NCBI RefSeq assembly: GCF_005843925.1
Contig: NZ_VCBC01000002.1
Span: 62,001 to 126,000, forward strand
DNA length: 64,000 bases
Direction: 5' to 3'
Source of the DNA: Thalassotalea litorea
Lineage (GTDB): Bacteria > Pseudomonadota > Gammaproteobacteria > Enterobacterales > Alteromonadaceae
Position numbers and translations under genes: made by a program. Shown one piece after another: positions 11,301-18,916 of this stretch (positions are counted from its first letter, which is position 1; every line of letters starts with the position of its first letter). Below the pieces are notes generated by a model. That model had not been told where the DNA came from, did not search any database, and was given only the letters and a program-made list of their open reading frames with translations.

Positions 11301-11848
11301 CGGTTTTCCGTTTCCCGGCGTCGCTCTTTGTATTTCGATACCCCAGCCGCTTCTTCAATAAAGATACGCAAATCCTGAGGCTTGGATTCAATCAGGCGGG
11401 AAATCATCCCTTGTTCAATAATCGCATAACTGCGGGGACCAAGGCCTGTCCCTAAGAAGATATCAGTGATATCTTTGCGCCGGCATTTACTGCCATTGAG
11501 GTAATAAGTGTTTTGACTGTCACGGTTTACGACGCGACGAATGGATATTTCAGTGCGATCCGCCATCGAACCACGAATCCGTTGTTGCTGGTTATCAAAC
11601 ACGAGTTCCACACTGGCTTGGCCGGTTGGTTTTCGGGCAGTAGAGCCATTAAAGATAACGTCGGTCATTGAATCGCCACGCAGATTTTTAGCCGAGCTTT
11701 CACCCAGCACCCAGCGCACGGCGTCGATGATATTGGATTTACCACAGCCATTTGGACCGACAATGGCGGTCATCTCCTGCGGAAATGGCACATTGGTGAC
11801 ATCCACAAAGGATTTAAATCCGGCGAGTTTTATCTTTTTTAAGCGCAT
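8363..11848 (-). CDS. smc: Chromosome segregation ATPase SMC
   Basis: 1,161 residues, normal length. It is the core ATPase of the SMC-ScpAB condensin that compacts and individualises chromosomes. Walker A is GPNGCGKSNI at 31-40. Two long Gln/Leu/Glu-rich coiled coils (about 170-490 and 665-1000) flank a hinge (about 505-645). The signature motif LSGGEK starts at 1062 and Walker B FCMLDEVDAP lies near 1085-1094. The coiled coils are very rich in glutamine. A true SMC replaces the MukBEF system of enterobacteria. It starts a minus-strand operon with zipA and is divergent from cysZ. Confidence 0.97.
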   Translation of the reverse strand: MRLKKIKLAGFKSFVDVTNVPFPQEMTAIVGPNGCGKSNIIDAVRWVLGESSAKNLRGDSMTDVIFNGSTARKPTGQASVELVFDNQQQRIRGSMADRTEISIRRVVNRDSQNTYYLNGSKCRRKDITDIFLGTGLGPRSYAIIEQGMISRLIESKPQDLRIFIEEAAGVSKYKERRRETENRIRATRENLSRLTDIRHELHSQLEKLHGQSQAAIRFKELKQQERLFKSQIAAIRWQHCQNKLDKLKTDEQKLEVQLAQFNAEQTERELSIVKARQAQEQSTSELNTLAQQKLTLSTDITRLEENIKHGKQRKLTLSKDLDKLTLRAQENQQQLNQENGRRQELEQQLSIIEPEIEELQLQLEQAREQSELVSEQQQSWQDKWQSFQQQKHELMQRRQLAKSQVESLQQQIQQLTQRRQQLAVQQRNFDLDTILKKQSEQQRQVELLTIQVRELADDFDRAQAIAEQKQQSSQQLANAQQQRQQSLAKIDAQIDALQQICQSRSDWQQQQQQYLGEHNIKSHTALAEQLNVTKGWELAVEMVLGHWLDADVLEQLPEQFDLPQGALVVDANAGAKVTIVPGTLSAKVLKGNVVQSLLANVYIADNEQAAKDKVASLQDGESVICPQGVWFGKHWMQKGMLQGESGQLARQNQLQDLKALQGKQAHAVEVIVSDSEQAQLDAQNSKAEAQSAQQSLQHSKQQLVQEQQQLQLTSQQLSLLQQQALTLNEELTGLDDGIAEKTEQAQILAFTEEELSEQLESFVDGGDSLELQRTTASQELQQWQSRINNFNQQLQQKLVQREQYASTLKNSMLMMQRIEEQIKFATEQQQELQIALQELEVPLLDDEQRLQKKLMQSSDLEQQQQALHLQQSKANDEILAFNQSQQGLVNHIGLIKDKMAKLSLDGENYRVRANTAIEQLDELHQSIKDVLQDLPMDAKENQWQIKLARIAKEIDGLGAINLAAIEEYELQQQRKGFLDKQNDDLEDALSTLENAIHKIDRESRAKFKQTFDQVNDDLKNLFPKVFGGGSAYLDLTGEDLLDTGVTIMARPPGKKNSTIHLLSGGEKALTALSLVFAIFRLNPAPFCMLDEVDAPLDDANVERFCKLVKEMSKTVQFIYISHNKIAMEMATHLTGVTMHEPGVSRMVAVDIDEAVAMAQAS

Positions 11849-12113
11849 CGATTCTTATCGTTATGAGACAAACATTAAGTCTGCAATTACGTATCCTCGT
11901 TCTTACTGGTCGGTGATTTTACATTTGACTACTATTCTTCACCGGCGGTGGACCGTATTGATTTTCCAAGAATAACGGTACACTTTTAAGAACTGCTAAG
12001 TTGATAATACCTGATTCAAATAAATATTGAAGAAGTTTGTAACACTTATTCAGTTGCCAACCCCCATTCTTTCAGTAAGATATTTAGCATATTTACGTAT
12101 TGTGGAAAACAGG

Positions 12114-12863
12114 ATGAATCAGCCGCAGTTACAACAATCGGCAGCCCAAAGTGGCGCCAGTTATTTTATGCAGGGTTTTAAATTAATTCGTACCAAAGGT
12201 ATTCGTCGGTACGTTTTCGTGCCACTTATCGTCAACCTGATATTGTTTGCTTGCGCATTTTATCAGTTAAGTTTTTATATTGATGACTGGATTGGGCAAT
12301 TGGAAGCCTGGTTGCCTTCGGCACTTAGCTGGTTAATCGTTATCGTTGAACCACTAATTTATATCGCCAGCGTCATCGCCGCGTCGTTTGTATTTTCTAC
12401 GGTTGCCAACTGGCTGGCGGCGCCATTTAATGGCTTATTATCGGAAAAAATTGAGCAGCATTTAACCGGGCAATCACTCAGCGATGGCGGCTTTATGGAT
12501 ATTGTCAAAGACATTCCAAGAACTCTATTTCGCGAATGGCGCAAGCTGATGTATTACATCCCTCGTGCCCTTGGTTTCTTTTTGATCTTCTTGTTTGTTC
12601 CTGTGATAGGGCAAATTATCTGGTTTGCTTTTATCGCCTGGATGATGGCGATTCAGTATTGTGATTACCCATTTGACAACCATAAAATCGATTTCCAGAC
12701 GATGCGTGCCAGTCTCAGTAATCAACGGGGCAAATGCTTTAGCTTTGGCCTGACCGTATCCTTGTTTGCGATTATCCCAATTCTCAATCTGGTATTAATG
12801 CCAGTGGCTATCTGTGGCGCAACGGCGATGTGGGTTGATCACTTCCGCCGCGATCACGTTTAA
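12114..12863 (+). CDS. cysZ: Sulfate transporter CysZ
   Basis: 249 residues from the ATG at 12114, where similarity to the family begins; the frame is open upstream to about 12027 but that part does not match. It is a membrane permease for high-affinity sulfate uptake that feeds cysteine synthesis. Hydrophobic segments lie at about 32-52, 68-98, 150-183 and 205-238. The motif NWLAAPFNGLL (about residues 97-107) is characteristic. It is divergent from smc, as cysZ is often next to the zipA region. A cysB gene lies about 14 kb away at 26864-27838. A REP-like hairpin follows 24 nt after the stop. Confidence 0.93.
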   Translation: MNQPQLQQSAAQSGASYFMQGFKLIRTKGIRRYVFVPLIVNLILFACAFYQLSFYIDDWIGQLEAWLPSALSWLIVIVEPLIYIASVIAASFVFSTVANWLAAPFNGLLSEKIEQHLTGQSLSDGGFMDIVKDIPRTLFREWRKLMYYIPRALGFFLIFLFVPVIGQIIWFAFIAWMMAIQYCDYPFDNHKIDFQTMRASLSNQRGKCFSFGLTVSLFAIIPILNLVLMPVAICGATAMWVDHFRRDHV

Positions 12864-12887
12864 CACCGTTCTTTATTTTTGCCTTTT

Positions 12888-12937
12888 TATCAAGGGGTCA
12901 GAGTTGTTGAATTATCAACAACTCTGACCCCTTGATA
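12888..12937. repeat. REP-like palindromic hairpin, copy 1
   Basis: A perfect inverted repeat of 23 bp per arm (12888-12910 with 12915-12937) around the loop ATTA, with core AAGGGGTCAGAG / CTCTGACCCCTT. A second, slightly diverged copy lies at 18793-18844. It sits between the convergent cysZ and ATP-grasp genes, a typical REP location. From memory, similar GGGGTCAGAG hairpins accompany RAYT (Y1 transposase) genes in marine gammaproteobacteria; no RAYT gene is in this window. Confidence 0.85.
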
Positions 12938-12980
12938 TTTAATTGCTGTGAAAGTCGTTGGTTAATCTATTGGTCGGCAA

Positions 12981-13865
12981 TTAACCCATACGTTTTACAA
13001 AACAATCGACAAAGCGTTGCGGCGATGTCGGGTCCATATTGAAATATAAGGAAGGTTCGATAAGCTCTGCTTCCATCATCGCAAAGCCATCTTGATAACG
13101 AACAAAATCGAGGCGGGCGTACATGGGGATTGAGGGTAATTGTTGTAATGCGTGTTCTGCGTGCGCCAGCAATGTTGCTTCGGGTTCAATTAGCGCTAAC
13201 CGACCACCGTGTTCTTCCTGTACTCTAAAATCATCTTGTTTCGGTGTTTTTAAAATACTGTGACTGTACTGACCGTTAAAGTAGAAACACGAAAATTCAC
13301 CTTCGCCAATCACATGTTCCATAAACGGCTGTACCATAAAATCGCCTCTGGTAAACGCGCGTTCCAGAGCATTTAACGAATCCTGGAAATTGTGTTTATG
13401 CAGCCAGAAGGTATTATCGGCATTGGCCGATACACAAGGTTTGATAACAATCTGTTCGGTATCAAAATGTTCAAAGTAGCTTGCTAACTCAGACGCTGAA
13501 AAGTGTTGCTGCCATAACGTTGGTACTATGGTGACCTGATCCTGCTCGAGTTGTTGCAAATATTTCTTATTGATATTCCAACGCACCGTTGCCAGATCAT
13601 TTTCCAAAATAGCCGTGGATGCTTCAATGGTTTCCAGCACCGCGATAAATTCTTGCTCATATTGCTGGTAATCCCAGGGACTGCGGATCAAAACCACATC
13701 ATAAGCATTCCAGTCAATTGATTTATCATGCCAGTCAAGGGTATGGGTTTGCCATCCAGCCTCAAGAAATGGTGTATCGAGCAGTTCATCATAAACTTCG
13801 AACTCTTCCAGGTTTGCCATCGACAATATCGCACAGTGTTTCAAATTGGGCCTCTCAACTAACAT
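12981..13865 (-). CDS. ATP-grasp domain protein (RimK/glutathione-synthetase-like), function unknown
   Basis: 294 residues from the ATG at 13865, preferred because family members begin shortly before the strand KHCAILSM. An in-frame TTG at 13937 would add 24 residues; neither start has a clear Shine-Dalgarno site. Features include the early DVVLIRSPWDYQ segment (about residues 56-67), the ATP-grasp lysine in IVIKPCVSANA (about 145-155), the QPFMEHV strand, GEFSCFYFNG, and a metal-binding end LDFVRYQDG..MEAELIEPSLYF (about 250-280), where the Glu residues and a polar residue should coordinate Mg-ATP. Such enzymes ligate a carboxylate to an amine or thiol. The substrate is not predictable here. 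Confidence 0.8.
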   Translation of the reverse strand: MLVERPNLKHCAILSMANLEEFEVYDELLDTPFLEAGWQTHTLDWHDKSIDWNAYDVVLIRSPWDYQQYEQEFIAVLETIEASTAILENDLATVRWNINKKYLQQLEQDQVTIVPTLWQQHFSASELASYFEHFDTEQIVIKPCVSANADNTFWLHKHNFQDSLNALERAFTRGDFMVQPFMEHVIGEGEFSCFYFNGQYSHSILKTPKQDDFRVQEEHGGRLALIEPEATLLAHAEHALQQLPSIPMYARLDFVRYQDGFAMMEAELIEPSLYFNMDPTSPQRFVDCFVKRMG

Positions 13866-14098
13866 CGGTAATGGTATTGGTATCAAGTGCGAGAGTGTAA
13901 ACTCGATATTGTCTCGATAGCAAGACCAAGACAACAATTGTAGATAAACACTGTGTCGTTAACGAATTTGCTGAATTTAACCAATATTCAATTCGTTAAT
14001 CCGGCTTTCGGGTCATAGGTATCATGAATTTACTTGACGATGTGCGGCGAAAAATTTACATTGTGGGACGAAAGTATTCGTGAAGTAATAGTGACGCA

Positions 14099-14461
14099 AT
14101 GATATTAAAAATAATGTTAAAAAGAATGTTTGTGCTTTTACCACTCTTAGCCAGCGCAACTTTAGCCAGCGCCGAAGAATCCCAGGTAACCGATCCCGTC
14201 GTGGCGATCCCATTGACCAATGATGCTAAGGTTTTCTCTCGTTATGACGATGACTACCCTGCCATTTTGACGTTTTTCAGTCAGTTATCTGAATCCGAAA
14301 TCAAATCATTTTATGATGATGAATTGGGTGAGCCGTTATCGGCGAAAACCGTATACGGTCGCCTAGAGCTTAAATACGCTCAAAACGACAAATCCTATCG
14401 CGTGATCATCGACTCTTTGCAAGAGAATCATCGTGAAGTCGATGTCTTGGTAAGCGAATAA
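14099..14461 (+). CDS. Small secreted protein of unknown function
   Basis: 120 residues. A signal peptide with the basic start MLKRM, the hydrophobic core FVLLPLLASATLA and the cleavage site ASA-EE near residues 25-26 predicts a periplasmic protein of about 95 residues. The mature part is acidic and carries no Cys. The start is ambiguous between ATG 14099 and ATG 14114, neither with a good ribosome binding site. It stands upstream of the OmpA-like lipoprotein with a 158-nt gap. I recognise no family. Confidence 0.6.
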   Translation: MILKIMLKRMFVLLPLLASATLASAEESQVTDPVVAIPLTNDAKVFSRYDDDYPAILTFFSQLSESEIKSFYDDELGEPLSAKTVYGRLELKYAQNDKSYRVIIDSLQENHREVDVLVSE

Positions 14462-14619
14462 TTCAATACCAATGCCAGTCACCTGGCATTGATAAAATAC
14501 CCTGCCCCCACACAATTTTCACTGCCTGGCTTTGGCCCGGCGGTTACTATGCCAATTCTGATGCGATCACTTATCTATCAATCTTGGTATCAATATCTGT
14601 AAAAAAAAAAGGAATAACC

Positions 14620-15285
14620 ATGACTAAAACCATGAAAGCGTCTGCTTTATCTATCGCCTTAGCTTCTTCTGTTCTTTCTGGTTGTGTAACCACTGTCGAT
14701 CCCTATACCGGCGAAGAAACAGTATCAAATACAACGGTTGGCACCACCGTCGGTGCGGTAGCAGGATCGCTACTTGGCGTTGCCATCGGTGACAATAAAG
14801 AGTCGGCAGCCATCGGTGGTGTCGTCGGCTCTGCAATCGGTGCCGGTATTGGCTATAACATGGATCAGCAAGAAGCTGTTTTACGTCAAAAGCTTAAGAA
14901 CTCAGGCGTTAAAGTCGTACGTCAGCAAGACGGTTCAATCAAATTAATCATGCCATCTAACATTACGTTCGGTAATGATGAAACTATGGTAAACCCTGCG
15001 TTTGTAAATACCCTGGATGCAATCGCCGAGGTATTAAAACAAAATGACAATACCCGTATTCGAGTAATTGGCCATACCGACAGCATTGGTAAAGCCGAGT
15101 ACAACCAAGGGTTATCCGTACAGCGCGCTGCGGCGGTAGCAACGGAAATGCGAGTACTAGGTGTTGCGGCAAACCGTATCGCTTCGATGGGAATGGGCGA
15201 GAGTCAGCCATTAGCCGACAATAGTTATGCCAACGGTCGTGCGTTAAATCGTCGTGTAGAACTATATATCGTACCCTCAGCTTAG
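14620..15285 (+). CDS. OmpA-family lipoprotein with glycine-zipper segment (YiaD-like)
   Basis: 221 residues. The ATG at 14620 is chosen because AAAGGA lies 7 nt upstream; an in-frame TTG at 14584 has no such support. The lipobox LSGC places the acylated Cys at residue 22. A glycine-zipper hydrophobic region (about 42-85, GTTVGAVAGSLLGVAIG and GSAIGAGIG) is followed by an OmpA peptidoglycan-binding domain (about 110-218) with HTDSIG and the R-x2-V pattern at NRRVELYI. The protein should tether the outer membrane to the cell wall. A strong terminator follows. Confidence 0.92.
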   Translation: MTKTMKASALSIALASSVLSGCVTTVDPYTGEETVSNTTVGTTVGAVAGSLLGVAIGDNKESAAIGGVVGSAIGAGIGYNMDQQEAVLRQKLKNSGVKVVRQQDGSIKLIMPSNITFGNDETMVNPAFVNTLDAIAEVLKQNDNTRIRVIGHTDSIGKAEYNQGLSVQRAAAVATEMRVLGVAANRIASMGMGESQPLADNSYANGRALNRRVELYIVPSA

Positions 15286-15365
15286 GTTTAAGCCGATTTG
15301 ACAACGCCCAGGGAGAAGGTTCTCTATCGAGGCGGTCTTGATATCATGTAAGTGAAATCCAATTG

Positions 15366-15402
15366 AAAAAGCCCCGGTTTAATTTTTAAACCGGGGCTTT
15401 TT
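15366..15402 (+). terminator. Intrinsic terminator after the OmpA-family gene
   Basis: Stem AAAAGCCCCGGTTTA / TAAACCGGGGCTTTT with T-runs. A-runs on the left arm make it usable from both strands, but the minus-strand M1 gene ends about 90 nt to the right. Confidence 0.9.
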
Positions 15403-15492
15403 ATTGGCGGTAAATTAACGCGATTTATTTAGCTTTATCGACCATAAATAAGCAATTTCGATAAGAAATATTGGGCACGTAAACACGCTTAA

Positions 15493-17361
15493 TTACCGCT
15501 TTAAAATCTCGTCGACTGTCCCCTGAGCGAGCGGATGATACCCTGGACGAGCTTTCTGATAAACCGGTTTTACCCAGGCCAGTCCTGCATCTGTTTCTGC
15601 CAGTTTAAGGTACAGCGGCACAATCAGTTTGCGTCGACCAATATTGATTAAATAATCTTCCAATTCAGGTTTGATCACATCATAGCCATTATTTAACGCT
15701 AACAAATACCAGGCATGGGCGATTTCCGCATTTTGACTGTGCGTTAAATCAAACGCTTTATCCAGTTCCTGCATCTTTTCCAAATCAAGATCACGTGGTA
15801 GTTCATTGATGAAATACAACCACTCATGAACCGTCCATTTATTGGTTGGGATCTTAGCTAAAGACAGTTTTCCCTGTTGCCAGGAAGATGACTGGCTCTT
15901 TACTTTGGTAAATACATCAGACGAAGGATTAGGTGCTGTTTTTGGCAGGCCTTCGCCAAACACCCATTCATCAATTTCTGCCTTACTTACCACACCCGGA
16001 TACTTATTGATCAGGTTATTATTTAAGTACTGCAGAAAGTCCTTGGTACCAATACTCTGAAAACTAAAGTGATTAAAATAAGCAAGTACAAACGGGTCGA
16101 AACGATCGCGTCCAAAACGTTGCTCTAAAAACATCAAAAACAGCTGACCTTTAACATAAGGCACATTGGAAAACGCGGCATCTGGATCTCGGCCTTGTAA
16201 ATCAAGATAGAGAATTGAGTCCGCAGCCGGTAGGGATTGCAAATCACCTTTTAAACTAGCAACGCCTAATACCTGCTCCATCACCGCGCGCTCTTTAGAG
16301 AAGACTTCTTCCATAATGCGGTTTTCCACATAAGAGGTGAACCCTTCATTAAGCCATAGGTCACGCCAAGTGGCGTTGGTGACTAAATTACCGGACCAGG
16401 AATGGGCGAGTTCATGGGCAATCAGATTGACTAAAGATTTATCGCCTGCCACAACGGTTGGAGTGATAAACGACAATCGCGGATTTTCCATACCACCAAA
16501 TGGGAAGCTTGGCGGCAACATCAATAAATCATAACGTCCCCAGCGATACTCTCCATACATTTTCTCTGAAGCGACGATCATAGCTTGAGTATCATTAAAC
16601 TCTTGTGCCGAAGCTTCAAGAATATAATTTTCCGCATACACACCGGTTTGCTCACTCATGGCTTTAAATTCAAGATCGCCGACCGCAATCGCAATCAAAT
16701 ACGCAGGAATGGCCTGTGGCATGGTAAATTGATAATCACCATCTCGCTCTGTACCCGGCTCGTTGTTGGCGCTCATCACCGCTAACACAGACTTATCGGT
16801 ATTAATTTGAGCGCTATAGGTCATGCGAACGGCCGGAGTATCTTGAATTGGGATCCAGCTACGGGCATGAATGGCCTGATTTTGACTGAACATAAATGGC
16901 AGCTTTTTGCCTGCCGTCTGCTCTGGCGTCAACCATTGTAGACCTGACGCCTGTGGTTGAGACTGATAAGTCACTAACAGTTTATCCGCTTGAAACTTGG
17001 GAGAAACCGTCAATTTTGCGCCCATCACATCATCGCGCTTGGCAAGTTTAAAAGGAACCTCTACCCATTCTCCCTCACCTTCTTTGGCTTGGACCTGTTC
17101 AACGACGAGATCACGGGTATCCAGGTAGATTATTTGTTGATCTTTTGTTAGCCAATCGAGCGTCAATTGTGCCGAACCCACCAAGGCTTTTTGATCAAAA
17201 TCGACCGTTAAATCCAAATGTACATGGGACACCTTAACCTGATCATAATTGGCATAGGTTAAATCATCATCTACCTTAGCGTATCCCTTTAACATCAACA
17301 TCACATTCACGGCCAACGCAGCCGTAACTTGCTTGAACAAGCGTGTATTTAAAAACAACAT
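15493..17361 (-). CDS. M1-family zinc aminopeptidase (leukotriene A4 hydrolase-like)
   Basis: 622 residues. An N-terminal hydrophobic segment (about 9-27) suggests export, though the cleavage site is unclear. The exopeptidase motif GGMEN is at 289-293, the zinc motif HELAH at 316-320, and the third zinc ligand Glu339 in NEGF. A C-terminal helical region (about 490-622) resembles the LTA4-hydrolase C domain, which places it in the LTA4H/aminopeptidase B subgroup. It should remove N-terminal residues from peptides. It is monocistronic by position, with RNase T divergent upstream. Confidence 0.93.
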   Translation of the reverse strand: MLFLNTRLFKQVTAALAVNVMLMLKGYAKVDDDLTYANYDQVKVSHVHLDLTVDFDQKALVGSAQLTLDWLTKDQQIIYLDTRDLVVEQVQAKEGEGEWVEVPFKLAKRDDVMGAKLTVSPKFQADKLLVTYQSQPQASGLQWLTPEQTAGKKLPFMFSQNQAIHARSWIPIQDTPAVRMTYSAQINTDKSVLAVMSANNEPGTERDGDYQFTMPQAIPAYLIAIAVGDLEFKAMSEQTGVYAENYILEASAQEFNDTQAMIVASEKMYGEYRWGRYDLLMLPPSFPFGGMENPRLSFITPTVVAGDKSLVNLIAHELAHSWSGNLVTNATWRDLWLNEGFTSYVENRIMEEVFSKERAVMEQVLGVASLKGDLQSLPAADSILYLDLQGRDPDAAFSNVPYVKGQLFLMFLEQRFGRDRFDPFVLAYFNHFSFQSIGTKDFLQYLNNNLINKYPGVVSKAEIDEWVFGEGLPKTAPNPSSDVFTKVKSQSSSWQQGKLSLAKIPTNKWTVHEWLYFINELPRDLDLEKMQELDKAFDLTHSQNAEIAHAWYLLALNNGYDVIKPELEDYLINIGRRKLIVPLYLKLAETDAGLAWVKPVYQKARPGYHPLAQGTVDEILKR

Positions 17362-17611
17362 GTTTAACTAAATCCTTAAAACAATTTGGCGGCATCGGTT
17401 ATCAAGCAAATAACTAAAATTTGCGAAAACGACTGCCCCGATAAGTTGTACACGCTTAAGTGTACCGATGAAGTCACTGGTTGCAAGTATTGTAGGCACT
17501 CAAAAATTCGCCATAGCGAGCAACCGGACAACAAAATGATTGGCCTTAGCACGTGGTTTTCTGCGATAATTGTCAACCTTGATGTTCTTTAAAATTTATT
17601 GTGAAAAAGTC

Positions 17612-18331
17612 ATGAGCGACACCCAAAAAACTCTGTTTGCGCAACGATTCCGAGGTTATTTCCCTGTCGTTATCGACGTTGAAACGGCCGGATTTAATGC
17701 CGCCACCGATGCATTATTGGAAATTGCTGCCAGCATATTGCAAATGGACGAGACAACGGGGTTGTTGTCATTAAAAGAAACTTTGCATTTCCATGTTGAT
17801 CCCTTTGAAGGCGCGAACCTCGAGCCTGCCGCATTGGAATTCACCGGGATTGACCCCACCAACCCATTGCGTGGCGCGGTGGATGAAAGTGTCGCGTTAA
17901 AAGCAATCTACAAAGCGGTGCGTAAAGAAATGAAAGCCGTCGGCTGTCAACGCGCAATCATGGTGGCGCATAACGCGGCCTTCGATTTAGGTTTTGTCAA
18001 TGCGGCGACTGAGCGTACATCAATTAAGCGCAGTCCTTTTCACCCGTTTGTCACTTTCGATACCGCAACCTTGTCCGGTTTAGCGTTAGGCCAAACCGTA
18101 TTGGCAAAAGCGGCAATTGCCGCCAATCTTGAATTTGATAATCGAGAAGCGCACTCCGCCCTATACGATACGGAAAAAACAGCTGAACTATTCTGTTATA
18201 TCGTCAATCGCTGGCAGGAACTTGGCGGTTGGCCATTACCGGAAGTGGAATCCAAAGATGAACCGGAAGATGAAGGTGAAGGTGAAGTGGAAGATAAAGG
18301 AGAAGCTCCGGAGAAGTCCGATAAGGATTAA
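17612..18331 (+). CDS. rnt: Ribonuclease T
   Basis: 239 residues from the ATG at 17612, which matches the family start; an upstream ATG at 17570 would add 14 unrelated residues. This DEDD-family 3'-5' exonuclease trims the 3' ends of tRNA and other stable RNAs. Exo I is DVETAG (D22, E24), exo II lies in HNAAFDLGF, and exo III in [10 protein letters not shown]. The core ends near residue 212 at GGWPLPEV. The last 25 or so residues are an acidic, low-complexity tail of Glu, Asp, Gly and Lys beyond the usual enzyme end. Confidence 0.95.
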   Translation: MSDTQKTLFAQRFRGYFPVVIDVETAGFNAATDALLEIAASILQMDETTGLLSLKETLHFHVDPFEGANLEPAALEFTGIDPTNPLRGAVDESVALKAIYKAVRKEMKAVGCQRAIMVAHNAAFDLGFVNAATERTSIKRSPFHPFVTFDTATLSGLALGQTVLAKAAIAANLEFDNREAHSALYDTEKTAELFCYIVNRWQELGGWPLPEVESKDEPEDEGEGEVEDKGEAPEKSDKD

Positions 18332-18350
18332 CTCTGGCGTTCGGTAATTA

Positions 18351-18752
18351 TCACTTATCTGTGTGGTTTTTAGTCTTTGTGACTCGCCATGGTGGGTTTA
18401 AGCGGTTTTCACCGGCCCAATACAGTTTAATTTTATTATCACTTGGGTCTCTTAAAACCGCTTCTCGCCATAAATACCCCTTATCCTGGGCATCATGTTC
18501 AAATGTAATGCCGCGGGCTTTTAATTGCTCAACCCACTGATCTAATTGTTCATGTTCAAAATATATCACCGCTGAATTTTGAAATGACGTTTGTTCTAAC
18601 GACAAAGAGAAAGTTGCATCACCTTGTGGACACATAAACCTGGCATAATGCGGCGTATCAACGATTTGGGTAAAACCAAGAGTTAAATAGAACTCTACCG
18701 CTTGTTCCATGTTATTTACCGGTAAAGTGATTTGATTGAGATTCAAAATCAT
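18351..18752 (-). CDS. VOC (glyoxalase/bleomycin-resistance) family protein
   Basis: 133 residues from the ATG at 18752. It has the paired beta-alpha-beta-beta-beta modules of vicinal-oxygen-chelate proteins: ITLPVNNMEQAVEFYLTLGF (residues 8-27) opens module one, and IYFEHEQLDQWVEQL then RDPSDNKIKLYWA close module two. The first metal position (usually His) is Thr or Gln here, so catalysis is doubtful and ligand binding is possible. The frame is open 45 codons further up, but that extension reads through the REP-like hairpin and is not protein-like. Convergent with rnt, 19 nt apart. Confidence 0.85.
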   Translation of the reverse strand: MILNLNQITLPVNNMEQAVEFYLTLGFTQIVDTPHYARFMCPQGDATFSLSLEQTSFQNSAVIYFEHEQLDQWVEQLKARGITFEHDAQDKGYLWREAVLRDPSDNKIKLYWAGENRLNPPWRVTKTKNHTDK

Positions 18753-18792
18753 TCCTGCTGGCTGCGTTGATAAGGACAAACTTGTTGATGAA

Positions 18793-18844
18793 ATCAAGGG
18801 GTCAGAGTTGTTGATGTGAAGTTCAACGACTCTGACCCTTTGAT
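18793..18844. repeat. REP-like palindromic hairpin, copy 2
   Basis: The left arm (18793-18814) is identical to copy 1; the right arm (18823-18844) differs at two positions, with an 8-nt loop TGTGAAGT. Both differences leave G-U pairs in a plus-strand transcript. It lies in the 164-nt gap between the VOC gene and the S9 peptidase gene. Confidence 0.85.
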
Positions 18845-18916
18845 ATTTATTGCAATGGAATGCTTCGTTTACCGGAGCATTCTCCACCTCAGCGGAGGGA
18901 AATCAGAGATTTCCCA

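Noticed and set aside
12888-12937. Reading the palindrome after cysZ as an ordinary intrinsic terminator
   Set aside because: There is no T-run and the same sequence recurs at 18793-18844, which fits a dispersed repeat better.
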